From Palsa-883 sp963847615 (GTDB taxonomy: Bacteria; Pseudomonadota; Alphaproteobacteria; Acetobacterales; Acetobacteraceae): 64,000 nucleotides of DNA. Positions 45,038-53,485 of the stretch are shown one piece after another. The notes below the pieces were generated by a model that saw only the letters and a program-made list of their open reading frames with translations, was not told the DNA's origin and searched no databases. Within the stretch, counting starts at the first letter, position 1; every line of letters begins with the position of its first letter. Position numbers and translations under genes: made by a program. Where the stretch lies: positions 434,001 to 498,000 of the forward strand of contig CAWKAN010000025.1 in NCBI GenBank assembly GCA_963847615.1. Reading direction: 5' to 3'.

Positions 45038-46102
45038 ATGCCGCTGGATGGGCCCAAGCTGGCCGAGGCGGTGCGCTTTGCCCAGGCGCACGAGACCCCC
45101 TGGCCGCGCGATCTGCGGGCGCATATCGAAGCCGGCTATTTCGAGTCTCCGCCGCACAACGAGATCCTCGGGCCGATCCGCCCGCGCGGCGCGCCGAACG
45201 GACTGGTCCTGCGCCACGGCGAACCGATCGCCTGCTGGGGCGATACGCGCCAGGCGGATTTCACCTTCAGCGTCGCCAAGAGCTATCTCAGCCTGCTGGC
45301 CGGCGTGGCGGTGGCCGACGGGCTGATCGGCGAGCTGGACGAGCCGGTCCGCCGCACGGTGGACGACGGCGGCTTCGACGGCCCGCACAACGGCGCGATC
45401 ACCTGGCGGCAGCTGTTGCAGCAGACCTCGGAATGGTCGGGCACGCTGTTCGGCAAGGCCGACGTGATCGACCACAACCGCAGCCTGGCGACCGAGGGAC
45501 GCGGCGCGACGAAGGGCGAAGCGCGGCCGCTGCACGCGCCGGGGACGTTCTGGGAATACAACGACGTGCGGGTGAACCGGCTCAGCCTGGCGCTGCTGCG
45601 GCGGTTTCGCCGGCCGTTGCCCGAGGTGTTCGCCGAGCGGATCATGCGCCCGATCGGCGCCTCGGACGACTGGCGCTGGCACGGCTATCGGACCTCGGCG
45701 GTGGAGATCGACGGGCGCCTGATCTGCTCGGTGGCCGGCGGCACCCATTGGGGCGGCGGCATCGAGATCCATGCCGAGGACCAGGCCCGCATCGGCCGGC
45801 TGATGCTGCAACGCGGCCGGTGGGATGGCGTGCAGCTGCTGCCGGAGGCATGGATCGCGCAGTCGGTGACGCCGTGTGCGCTGAACCCGACCTATGGCCT
45901 GCTGTGGTGGCTCAACACGCGGCACCTGCGTTATCCGCACGCGCCGGAGGACAGCGTCTTCGCGGTCGGGGCCGGCGGCAACCTGACCTGGATCGACCCG
46001 GCCAACGACATCGTCGCGGTGCTGCGCTGGATCGACCCCGCCGCGGTGGATGGGTTCATTGCGCGCGTGCTGGGCGCACCGCTCCCGTGCTCGGCGGGCT
46101 AA
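45038..46102 (+). CDS. Serine hydrolase, beta-lactamase-like
   Basis: The 354-residue protein has the catalytic SVAK after ADFTF and the YND second motif (WEYNDVRVNRLSL), followed by a GGTHWGGGIEIHAED region. It has no signal peptide. It resembles cytoplasmic 6-aminohexanoate-dimer-hydrolase-like esterases of the family. The ATG at 45038 has AGGAG upstream. It is divergent from the Crp-like regulator with 97 bp between them and is not a close relative of the hydrolase at 42616-44235. Confidence 0.9.
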   Translation: MPLDGPKLAEAVRFAQAHETPWPRDLRAHIEAGYFESPPHNEILGPIRPRGAPNGLVLRHGEPIACWGDTRQADFTFSVAKSYLSLLAGVAVADGLIGELDEPVRRTVDDGGFDGPHNGAITWRQLLQQTSEWSGTLFGKADVIDHNRSLATEGRGATKGEARPLHAPGTFWEYNDVRVNRLSLALLRRFRRPLPEVFAERIMRPIGASDDWRWHGYRTSAVEIDGRLICSVAGGTHWGGGIEIHAEDQARIGRLMLQRGRWDGVQLLPEAWIAQSVTPCALNPTYGLLWWLNTRHLRYPHAPEDSVFAVGAGGNLTWIDPANDIVAVLRWIDPAAVDGFIARVLGAPLPCSAG

Positions 46103-46190
46103 GCCCACGAAGCGCGGGCGCGGCGGACGGCCGCGGTTCCCGTGGCATCGCATCTGCTCTAACCTCGCCGACGACGCCAGGACAACGCGC

Positions 46191-46988
46191 ATGATCGCCA
46201 GGACCTACGAGACGCTGGCTCTGTCGGAGCCGCAACCGCACACGCTGCTGGTCACGCTGAACCGGCCCGAGGCGGCCAACGCGATGAACACGCAGATGGG
46301 CCTCGATCTGCTCGATCTGTTCGATGGGCTGGCCGCGGCGCCGCGCACCTGCCGCGCCGTGGTGCTGACCGGCTCGGGGCCGCGGGTGTTCTGTGCCGGA
46401 GGCGATCTGAAAGAGCGCAACTTCATGACCGACCAGCAATGGCAGGATCAGCACCTGATCTTCGAGCGCGCGATCCGCGCGGTGATCAACTGCCCGGTGC
46501 CGGTGATCGCCGCGGTGAACGGCGCCGCGTTTGCCGGCGGCATGGAAACCGCGCTCTGTTGCGACTTCATCTACGCCGCCGAGCACGCGCGCTTCGCGCT
46601 GACCGAGGTGACGCTGGGCATCATGCCGGGCGCCGGCGGGACGCAGAACCTGCCGCGCGCGGTGGGCGGGCGGCGGGCGAAGGAGGTGTTGCTGACCGGC
46701 AAGCCGTTCACCGCCGCGCAGGCGTATGAATGGGGCATGATCAATCGCATCTGCCAGGCCGACACGCTGCTGGGCGAGGCGCTGGAAACCGCGGCGACGA
46801 TCGCCGCCAACGCACCGATCTCGGTGCGCCAGATCAAGCACGCGGTGAACCAGGGGCTGGGCGTCGATCTGGCGACCGGCATGATGTTCGAGATCGAGGC
46901 CTATAACCGCATGGTGCCGACCGAGGATCGCCGCGAGGGCATCCGTGCGTTCAACGAGAAGCGTCAGCCGAATTTCCAGGGACGCTGA
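46191..46988 (+). CDS. Enoyl-CoA hydratase/isomerase family protein
   Basis: The 265-residue crotonase-fold protein has the first oxyanion strand VFCAGGDLKERN and the second GAAFAGGMETALCCDF. The region carrying the usual catalytic Glu is TEVTLGIMPGAGGTQNLPRAVG. ATG 46191 gives the family N-terminus (TLLVTLNRPEAANAMN); a longer frame to 46050 overlaps the previous gene. It is followed 20 bp later by an MmgE/PrpD gene, so they are likely co-transcribed in the breakdown of an acyl-CoA or dicarboxylic acid. Confidence 0.93.
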   Translation: MIARTYETLALSEPQPHTLLVTLNRPEAANAMNTQMGLDLLDLFDGLAAAPRTCRAVVLTGSGPRVFCAGGDLKERNFMTDQQWQDQHLIFERAIRAVINCPVPVIAAVNGAAFAGGMETALCCDFIYAAEHARFALTEVTLGIMPGAGGTQNLPRAVGGRRAKEVLLTGKPFTAAQAYEWGMINRICQADTLLGEALETAATIAANAPISVRQIKHAVNQGLGVDLATGMMFEIEAYNRMVPTEDRREGIRAFNEKRQPNFQGR

Positions 46989-47008
46989 CCGCGTCAGGAG
47001 GAACCGTC

Positions 47009-48376
47009 ATGAACGTGATCACCGATATCGCCGCGCAGGGACTGACCCGGGCGCTGTCCGAGCAGGCCCGTGGCTTGGCCTATGCCGACCTGCCGGAGGA
47101 GATCCGCGCGCTGGCGCGGCAATGCGTGCTGGACTACGTGGCCTGCACGCTGGCCGGCGCGGCGGAACCGCTGACGACGATGCTGCTGGCCGAGATGGCC
47201 GAACAGGGCGGCCGGGACGAAGCCGGCGTGATCGGCCACGCGGCGCGGCTGCCGGCCGCGTCCGCCGCGCTGGTGAATGGCGCGGCGGCGCATGCGCTGG
47301 ATTTCGATGACGTGAACCTGGCGATGCCGGGCCATCCCTCGGTGGCGATCCTGCCGGCGCTGCTCGCCCTGGCCGAGGCGCGCGGCGCCAGCGGGGCCGC
47401 GGTGATCGCCGCGTTCGTCGCCGGCTACGAGCTGCAATGCCGCCTCGGCACCACGATCGCGCCCGGGCACTACGACGTGCTGGGCTTCCACGCCACCGCA
47501 ACGGTCGGCAGCTTCGGCGCGGCGGCCGCGTGCGCGCACCTGCTGGGGCTGGACGCCGACCAGGCGGCGACCGCGCTGGGCATCGCCGGGACGCAGGCGG
47601 CGGGGCTGAAGTCGATGTTCGGCACCATGTGCAAGCCGCTGCATGCCGGCAAGGCGGCGTACAACGGGCTGCTGGCGGCGAAGCTGGCGGCGCGCGGCTT
47701 CACCAGCCGCACCGACGTGCTGGAATGCGCGCAGGGCTTCGCGCGTACCCACAGCCCGGACTTCAATCCGGAGCGGGCCTTCGCCGACCCGCCGGGCGGC
47801 TTCCACATCCGCAACAACCTGTTCAAGTACCACGCCGCCTGCTACCTGACGCACGCGCCGATCGAGGCCGCGCGCCAGCTGCGTGCGCAGCACGGCGTGA
47901 CGCCCGACCAGGTGGCGCGGATCCGCCTGCGGCTCGACGAAGCGTGCGATCGCGTCTGCAACATCGCCGCGCCGCGCAGCGGGCTGGAGGCGAAGTTCAG
48001 CCTGCGCCTGACCACGGCGATGGCGCTGGCCGGCGTCGATACCGGCGGCCTGACCAACTACTCCGCGGCAACCGCGGCCGACCCGACGCTGATCGCGCTG
48101 CGCGACAAGGTGGAATTCGACTTCCGCCCGAAGACCGGCCCCACGCGGGCCGAACTCACGCTCGAGCTGACCGACGGCACGCGGCTGACGGCACAGTATG
48201 ACTCGGGCGTGCCCGCCAGCGACGTTGCCGACCAGGGTCGACGGCTGGAGGAAAAATTCGCCGCGCTGGTGGAACCGATCCTCGGCCGCGGCAAGGCGGG
48301 CGACCTGCTCGGTGCGATCGATCGGCTGGACACGCTGGCGGACCTGCGCGGGCTGACGGCACTGTGCGCGGCGTGA
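47009..48376 (+). CDS. MmgE/PrpD family protein
   Basis: The 455-residue protein belongs to the 2-methylcitrate dehydratase / cis-aconitate decarboxylase-like family. The landmarks are VLDYVACTLAG near the start, NGAAAHALDFDD, AYNGLLAAKLAARGFTS and FKYHAACYLTHAPIEAA. The start has an AGGAGGA site. The substrate is unknown; without PrpB/PrpC neighbours a methylcitrate role is not supported. Next, convergent, is a flavin oxidoreductase. Short GGCAGGCGCGAGACG repeats lie between the two genes (48379-48414). Confidence 0.92.
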   Translation: MNVITDIAAQGLTRALSEQARGLAYADLPEEIRALARQCVLDYVACTLAGAAEPLTTMLLAEMAEQGGRDEAGVIGHAARLPAASAALVNGAAAHALDFDDVNLAMPGHPSVAILPALLALAEARGASGAAVIAAFVAGYELQCRLGTTIAPGHYDVLGFHATATVGSFGAAAACAHLLGLDADQAATALGIAGTQAAGLKSMFGTMCKPLHAGKAAYNGLLAAKLAARGFTSRTDVLECAQGFARTHSPDFNPERAFADPPGGFHIRNNLFKYHAACYLTHAPIEAARQLRAQHGVTPDQVARIRLRLDEACDRVCNIAAPRSGLEAKFSLRLTTAMALAGVDTGGLTNYSAATAADPTLIALRDKVEFDFRPKTGPTRAELTLELTDGTRLTAQYDSGVPASDVADQGRRLEEKFAALVEPILGRGKAGDLLGAIDRLDTLADLRGLTALCAA

Positions 48377-48409
48377 CGGGCAGGCGCGAGACGGGCAGGC
48401 GCGAGACGG

Positions 48410-49318
48410 TCAGGCAAACGTGGCGAAGATCTCCTCGAACGCCTTGAGCTGATTGCCGGCCGCCGAGGACGGCACGATGATCGGGGTGCGGACGCCGGCA
48501 TCGCGCCAGGCCGCGATGCCGTCGCGGACCTGATTCGCCGGGCCGAACAACGCGCAGTCGGCCAGCCAGCGGTCGGTCAGGTAGGTCGGCACGTCGTCGT
48601 TGCGGCCCTGGTCGATGGCGCGCTCGATCGCCGCCATCTCCTCGACGTAGCCGGCCTCTTTCCAGTAGTTGCGATAGTTCGGCCGGAATGCGTAGGAGGT
48701 CAGGGCGCGCCGGCAGACCGCCTTCGCGGCATCGACGTCGTCGGCGATGCAGGTGGGCAGCATGTTGCCGATGAAGAAATCTGGATCATTCCGTTTCGAT
48801 TCGGGCAGGGCCGCAAGCGAGGTGGCCATGTGCGAGCGGGCGGCGTTGGCGAACACCACGCCCTGGCCGATCTCGCCGGCCAGCGCCACCATCCGCGTGC
48901 GCAACGCGGCCAGGATCACCGGCGGCATGGCGCCCAAATCCTGCTCGGCGCGCAGCCTGGCCACGAAGTTGCGGGTGTCGGCCAGCGGTTTGCCGGGGGT
49001 GACGCCGAGCCGGGCATGGGACGGCGCATGGGCGATGCCGATGCCGAGGTGGAAGCGCCCGGCGGAAACCTCGTGCAGGAAGGCCGCACTTTGGGCGAAG
49101 TCCAGCACGGACCGCTGGTAGATCGGTGCGATGGCGGTGCCGAATGGGATCCGCGTGGTGTTCCAGGCCAGCGCCTCGCACAGCGACATGTTGCCGAAGA
49201 TGCTGGGCGCCCAGATGCCGGCGAAGCCGCGACGCTCGATCTCCCGCGCCAGCTCGACGGTACGGCGGCGGCGCGACGGCACGGCCACCAGGCTGACGGC
49301 GGGCATGAACGCGAACAT
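48410..49318 (-). CDS. LLM-class flavin-dependent oxidoreductase
   Basis: The 302-residue protein of the luciferase-like superfamily shows AREIERRGFAGIWAPSIFGN at the N-terminus, TTRIPFGTAIAPIYQR, and SAGRFHLGIGIAHAP. It is shorter than the protein at 10141-11172 and from a different subgroup, close to F420-type oxidoreductases. ATG 49318 has TAAGGAT upstream. It is convergent with the MmgE/PrpD gene. The substrate is not readable. Confidence 0.88.
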   Translation of the reverse strand: MFAFMPAVSLVAVPSRRRRTVELAREIERRGFAGIWAPSIFGNMSLCEALAWNTTRIPFGTAIAPIYQRSVLDFAQSAAFLHEVSAGRFHLGIGIAHAPSHARLGVTPGKPLADTRNFVARLRAEQDLGAMPPVILAALRTRMVALAGEIGQGVVFANAARSHMATSLAALPESKRNDPDFFIGNMLPTCIADDVDAAKAVCRRALTSYAFRPNYRNYWKEAGYVEEMAAIERAIDQGRNDDVPTYLTDRWLADCALFGPANQVRDGIAAWRDAGVRTPIIVPSSAAGNQLKAFEEIFATFA

Positions 49319-49381
49319 GGCGCATCCTTACAGCATGGGCGTGGGGCGGCAAGGCGCGGCGCATTCGGCCGTCGTGGGGGT

Positions 49382-49418
49382 GGCGGAATGCGCTGCGCTT
49401 TTCCGCCCTACGGTCCCG
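49382..49418. repeat. Degenerate copy of one MITE arm
   Basis: GGCGGAATGCGCTGCGCTTT and the following CCGCCCTACGG match the inner arm of the 14696-14882 element with a few differences. No opposite arm or target duplication is visible, so it is an old fragment or a shared palindromic motif. Confidence 0.55.
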
Positions 49419-49582
49419 TGCTGGTATCGGGCGATGGAACGCGGGTTCGCGGCGCCGTTCGACCATCCCCAAGGCCGGGGCCCGACCGGCTTTGGGCAAG
49501 CCCCGCCTGGCGCCGCTGCGGTCGTTCCGCGTGGGGCACGACCATCGCATCGGGTGAACCAGAGGATGGGAGTTGCAAGCGG

Positions 49583-49906
49583 ATGTTGATCGATCATCGC
49601 ACTTACACGCTCAAGCCCGGGACAATGAGCCAGCACCTGAAAATCTACCGTGATTACGGCTTCGAGGTGCAGCAGCGTTACCTGGGCGAGCCGTTGGCCT
49701 ACCTGGTGACGGAATCCGGCGAGTTGGACACGTTCGTCCATATCTGGGTTTATCAGGACGCCGCGGACCGCGCGGCCAGGCGCGCCGCGCTCCAGGTCGA
49801 TCCGGCCTGGCAGACCTATCTGGCGAAGAAGGCCGCGGCCGGCTGCGTCATCAAGCAGCGGAACAAGCTGATGATCCCGGCGGAGTTCGCGCCGATCAAG
49901 CGCTGA
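49583..49906 (+). CDS. NIPSNAP family protein
   Basis: This is a small 107-residue ferredoxin-like-fold protein. The family pattern is clear: MLIDHRTYTLKPG at the start, LKIYRDYGFEVQQRYLGEPLAY, and the Trp/Tyr-rich FVHIWVYQDAADRAARRAAL. Such proteins often sit in catabolic operons; the role is unknown. GGGAG lies about 10 bases before the ATG. Confidence 0.9.
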   Translation: MLIDHRTYTLKPGTMSQHLKIYRDYGFEVQQRYLGEPLAYLVTESGELDTFVHIWVYQDAADRAARRAALQVDPAWQTYLAKKAAAGCVIKQRNKLMIPAEFAPIKR

Positions 49907-50167
49907 AGCCGGCTCGGGGGGCTGGAAACGGCGCCGGGTGGCGGGACCCGGTGCCGGAGCAGGGGCGGCGGTTCGATCGCGGCAAACAGCCGTCGCACCC
50001 AAACCGGGCCGGGCCGGGCCGGGCTGGGGCGCGGCGGACCGTCGGGCCTGCGCCGGATTGTTTCAGGCGAAACCGCCGCCGGACGGCTTTTGATCTGAAT
50101 CAATGTCCGCCCCCGGGCTCATCCGGCAGCATGTCGGTTCCATGCAAGAGGGCGGGGGCTCCAAGCC

Positions 50168-50869
50168 ATGACCTATGACGATCCAGCCTGCGCCTATTGT
50201 CCGTCCAACGTGCGCGCCTGCCGCGCCGGGGATGCCGAGGCCCGCGGCCCCGGCTTCTGTCCCAGCAAGGTGGACCCCGACACCCAAGCCGCCGCCCGCG
50301 CGCTGTACGATGATCCGGAGACGCGGAAGATCGCCCACCACTCCGCGCTGGTGGAATCGGAGGGCTACTGCAAGTGGACCCGGGTCGAGGAGATCGTGCA
50401 GTTCGCCAAGAAGATGGGCTATCGCAAGATCGGCATCGCCAACTGCATCAGCTTCGTCGAGCACGCCTATGTGCTGTCCGGCATCCTGGAAAGCCACGGA
50501 TTCGAGGTCGTTTCGGTCGCCTGCAAGAACGGCAACATCCCCAAGGAAGCGCTGGGCATCCAGGAGCACGAGAAGATCCGCCCGGGGAACTTCGAGGCGT
50601 TGTGCAATCCCATCGCCCAGGCGGAGATGCTGAACGCGCACGGCAGCGAGTTCAACGTGGTGATGGGCCTGTGCATCGGCCATGACAGCCTGTTCTTCAA
50701 GTACGCCAAGGGGATCAGCACCGTGCTGGTCGCCAAGGACCGGGTGCTGGGGCACAATCCGCTGGCCGCGTTGCAGCTCGCCGACAGCTATTACAGCCGG
50801 CTGTGGGGTCCGGACCGGCCGGCCAAGCCGCCCAAGCTGCCCGTGGCCGGCCGGCGCAAGGGCGGCTGA
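50168..50869 (+). CDS. DUF1847 domain-containing cysteine-rich protein
   Basis: The 233-residue protein matches the metal-binding-looking DUF1847 family. The N-terminal CAYCPSNVRAC and FCPS supply four cysteines, with further Cys at SEGYCKW, GIANCIS, VACKNG and ALCNP. An alpha/beta body carries GYRKIGIANC and the C-terminal NVVMGLCIGHDSLFFKYAKG. The cysteine pattern suggests a metal or iron-sulfur site, which is inference. It is cytoplasmic, with no obvious partner. The function is unknown. Confidence 0.88.
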   Translation: MTYDDPACAYCPSNVRACRAGDAEARGPGFCPSKVDPDTQAAARALYDDPETRKIAHHSALVESEGYCKWTRVEEIVQFAKKMGYRKIGIANCISFVEHAYVLSGILESHGFEVVSVACKNGNIPKEALGIQEHEKIRPGNFEALCNPIAQAEMLNAHGSEFNVVMGLCIGHDSLFFKYAKGISTVLVAKDRVLGHNPLAALQLADSYYSRLWGPDRPAKPPKLPVAGRRKGG

Positions 50870-51010
50870 CCGGCGGGGGCGCCACCCCACCGTGGCGCGG
50901 GTCGGGCGGATGCCGACCCGGCAATGCCGCCGCTGATCGCCGATTTGTAACCATGCGAGAACGTCTGGCGCGGCTTGCGCGACCAGCCGCGGCCCGCTGT
51001 AATCCGGCGC

Positions 51011-51982
51011 ATGGCAATCCTGGTAACCGGCGCGGCCGGGTTCGTCGCCCTCAACGTCGTGGAACACCTGCTGGCGGCGGGCCGCGAGGTGGTCGGGCTG
51101 GACCGCATTCCGCTGCCCCGCCGCGCGGCACGGGAGTTCGCCGCGCTGCCGGGGAAGTTCACCCTGATCGGCGGCTCCATCCTGTCGGCGGCCGACCTGT
51201 CGCGGGCGCTGACGATGCGGCCGATCGAGGCGGTGATCCACTGCGCGGTGATCACCGCCGGGACGGGGCGGGAAACCGTGGACCCCGGCTCGATCGTCGC
51301 GGTCAATGTCCAGGGGGCCGTCAACACGCTGGTGGCCGCCGCGCGGCGCGGCGTGCCGCGCTTCGTCTATCCCAGCTCGGGCGCGGTCTATGGCACCGCC
51401 GCGGCCTCGGTCGATTTGATGGATGAGGACACGCTGCGCCCGGCGCCGGTGACCCTGTATGGCATCAGCAAATTCGCCGCCGAATCGATCCTGCCGCGCG
51501 TCGCGGCAACCCAAGGGGTCAGCCTCACCGCGGCGCGGCTCGGCGTGGTGTACGGGCCGTGGGAATACGCCACCGGCGTGCGCGATACGCTGTCGCCGAT
51601 GCTGCAGACGCTGGCGTTGGCGGCGGCGGGGACCGAGGTCGTGTTGGGTCCGCCCTGGCGGGGGGACTACACGCTCTCGCGCGACATCGCCGCCGGCCTG
51701 GTGGCGATCGCCGACGCGCCGGCGCTTCCCAGAACGGTCTACAACCTCGCGACCGGCCGGGCGACCACCGCGGAGGATTGGTGCCGCGTGCTGGCAACGC
51801 GCCTGCCCGGTTTCCGCTGGCGCCGCGCGACCCAGGACGGCCCGTACAACGTTGACAGCCACGCCGGCTTACATCGTGGTGCGATGGACATCCGCCACAT
51901 CACCGCGGACACGACCTATCGACCGGCATTCGACCTGGCACGCGCGGCGGACCACATGCTGGCGTGGAGCAACGCGGCCTAG
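51011..51982 (+). CDS. NAD-dependent epimerase/dehydratase
   Basis: The 323-residue extended short-chain dehydrogenase has the nucleotide motif TGAAGFVALNVVEHLL at the N-terminus and the catalytic YGISK (YxxxK). VYPSSGAVYG carries the matching Ser. ATG 51011 gives the Rossmann strand at the correct distance. It is followed directly by the second 1-kb repeat copy, so the C-terminus (HMLAWSNAA) may abut the insertion. The substrate is probably a sugar nucleotide or a related keto compound. Confidence 0.9.
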   Translation: MAILVTGAAGFVALNVVEHLLAAGREVVGLDRIPLPRRAAREFAALPGKFTLIGGSILSAADLSRALTMRPIEAVIHCAVITAGTGRETVDPGSIVAVNVQGAVNTLVAAARRGVPRFVYPSSGAVYGTAAASVDLMDEDTLRPAPVTLYGISKFAAESILPRVAATQGVSLTAARLGVVYGPWEYATGVRDTLSPMLQTLALAAAGTEVVLGPPWRGDYTLSRDIAAGLVAIADAPALPRTVYNLATGRATTAEDWCRVLATRLPGFRWRRATQDGPYNVDSHAGLHRGAMDIRHITADTTYRPAFDLARAADHMLAWSNAA

Positions 51983-51989
51983 TCCCCGG

Positions 51990-53042
51990 CGTCACAGAGT
52001 CTGCGGCGATGTCGCGATCCGCTTGACTTTACCGAGGTCGCGGGCGGACGCGGAACAAGCGCACTATGAGCAACCCGGGGCACTGCTACCGCTGCGCAGG
52101 GATGCTGCCCGCTTGGCGGTGGCTTGATCCCGGGGTTGGGAACGCCTGCCGCTCGACGGACGGCCGAGCGCATGGGGGGCGTGCCGGGCTTGCGCTGCAT
52201 CACCTCGGCATCTCCTGGCCGGTTACGATGCGGTGCATCGCAGGTTTGTCAACGCTTCCGTAACTATCTGCCCGCGGCATCGCGAAGGAAGAATTTTGCC
52301 GCAGATGAAGCAAGGCGATGGACGCCGATGCACGCAGATAGCGAGCGGCTGAATGATCTGTCGGGGCAGATGATCGGCTGGGCGTTCGGCGTGCTCGATG
52401 CGCCTGGGGCCGGGTTGCTGGAAAAGGTCGATGAGAACGCGCCGGCATTTGCAGTTCGTGCGAGAGCCTGCCCCGGCGAAGGCCGGGGTCCTATCGGTTG
52501 CGCAGCAGTGTGGCCCAAGATGTACGACCGTGACGTGGTGGCCGGTGACGACTTCGTGGACCCGCGGGTCGAGAACGCACGTCCGGCTGCGCTGAAGACC
52601 GTCAAGGCGCTGGACGACGCACGCATGCCCTCGGGCTTCTTGACCCGGAGGTCGGATGCCATGTGCCAATGACCGCAAGGCGACCGGCCCGCAGCTCCGC
52701 CCGCGGCGTCATTTCGGCAAACCGCGCCTGGAGATCAAGCGCGTGGCGCACGACCGGTGAACCGCACGGACCCATCGGCGTGCATCAGCGTGCATCGCCT
52801 TGCTTCATCTGCAGTAAATTCTTGCTTGCCCTGCCGCGCCACAAGCGCGCAACGCGGACTGAGGCCGCAGGCGATCGCAGCCTCTCCGAGCCACGGCCGG
52901 CGTGTGCTCAACCGGTCAGGATCACAGGGCAGGGGCACCGGTCATCTGGGTCAGCGATTTTGTGGCGACGTTGCGGCTTGCTTACGACGCCATCAGGGAC
53001 AATCGACGGAGCATGAATTGCGGCAATAGCAACGACACGGGG
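51990..53042. repeat. ~1.05-kb dispersed repeat, copy 2
   Basis: This is the same element as 41411-42442 in the same orientation. The inner inverted repeats are 52289-52340 and 52772-52823. It differs by substitutions and by a ~20-bp GC-rich palindromic insertion (CCCCGGCGAAGGCCGGGG, about 52475-52492) inside the pseudogene. Both copies begin a few bases after the stop of a plus-strand gene. Confidence 0.85.
52328..52760 (+). pseudogene. GxxExxY-family remnant
   Basis: It begins MHADSERLNDLSGQMIGWAF and retains GAGLLEKVDENA, with Asp where the family has Tyr. It is interrupted by the palindromic insertion, then continues DFVDPRVENA and KTVKALDDARM. The last segment (KATGPQLR, then KPRLEIKRVAHDR, stop at 52758-52760) is in a different frame. 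It is dead. Confidence 0.8.
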
Positions 53043-53186
53043 CGCTGGCCCGGCAGCGTTGGGCAACGCGCCGCAATTTGCTGCGAATTCGACGCGAACC
53101 GCTCCGGTCCGCCGACCGTTTGCCGGCGCCGCGCGACGTTGATGGTCGCGCGTGCAGTGGCGACCAGCAACGCCCGGGCAGCCGGT

Positions 53187-53474
53187 TCAGGGCTTCGCCG
53201 GCACCGCGTAGTTGTCCGACAGGTACTTCACGATGGTGGCCGCGGTCTCGTCGTCGAACGGTCCCCCATAGGCCTTCTGCATCTTTTCCACCTCGGCCTT
53301 CCATCCCTGGGGCGTCAGGAACACCGAGTTCATCCGGATGTAGTTCGGGGTGTGGCAGGTGCTGCAGGTGGCCATGACGACGTCCTGGCCCGGCCCCGGC
53401 TTCAGCTGCACCGTCTCCTGCGCCAGCACGGGGGTGGCGGCGAGCAGCGTTGCGATCGCGATATAACGGAACAT
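53187..53474 (-). CDS. Monohaem cytochrome c (SorB-like)
   Basis: The 95-residue periplasmic cytochrome has a signal peptide (MFRYIAIATLLAATPVLAQ) and a single haem site CSTCH at 37-41. Met48 in NYIRMNSVF is one possible axial ligand. GGGGAGG precedes the ATG. It starts 11 bp after the stop of the molybdenum enzyme, the arrangement of sulfite dehydrogenase SorA with its cytochrome SorB, and should accept the electrons from sulfite oxidation. Confidence 0.92.
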   Translation of the reverse strand: MFRYIAIATLLAATPVLAQETVQLKPGPGQDVVMATCSTCHTPNYIRMNSVFLTPQGWKAEVEKMQKAYGGPFDDETAATIVKYLSDNYAVPAKP

Positions 53475-53485
53475 GTGCGCCTCCC

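Noticed and set aside
42361..46194. 1277-residue open frame on the plus strand
   Set aside because: It runs antisense to the serine hydrolase and Crp-like genes and then in a wrong frame through the next hydrolase. Composition is GC-rich shadow (Arg/Gln/His-rich), with no motifs.
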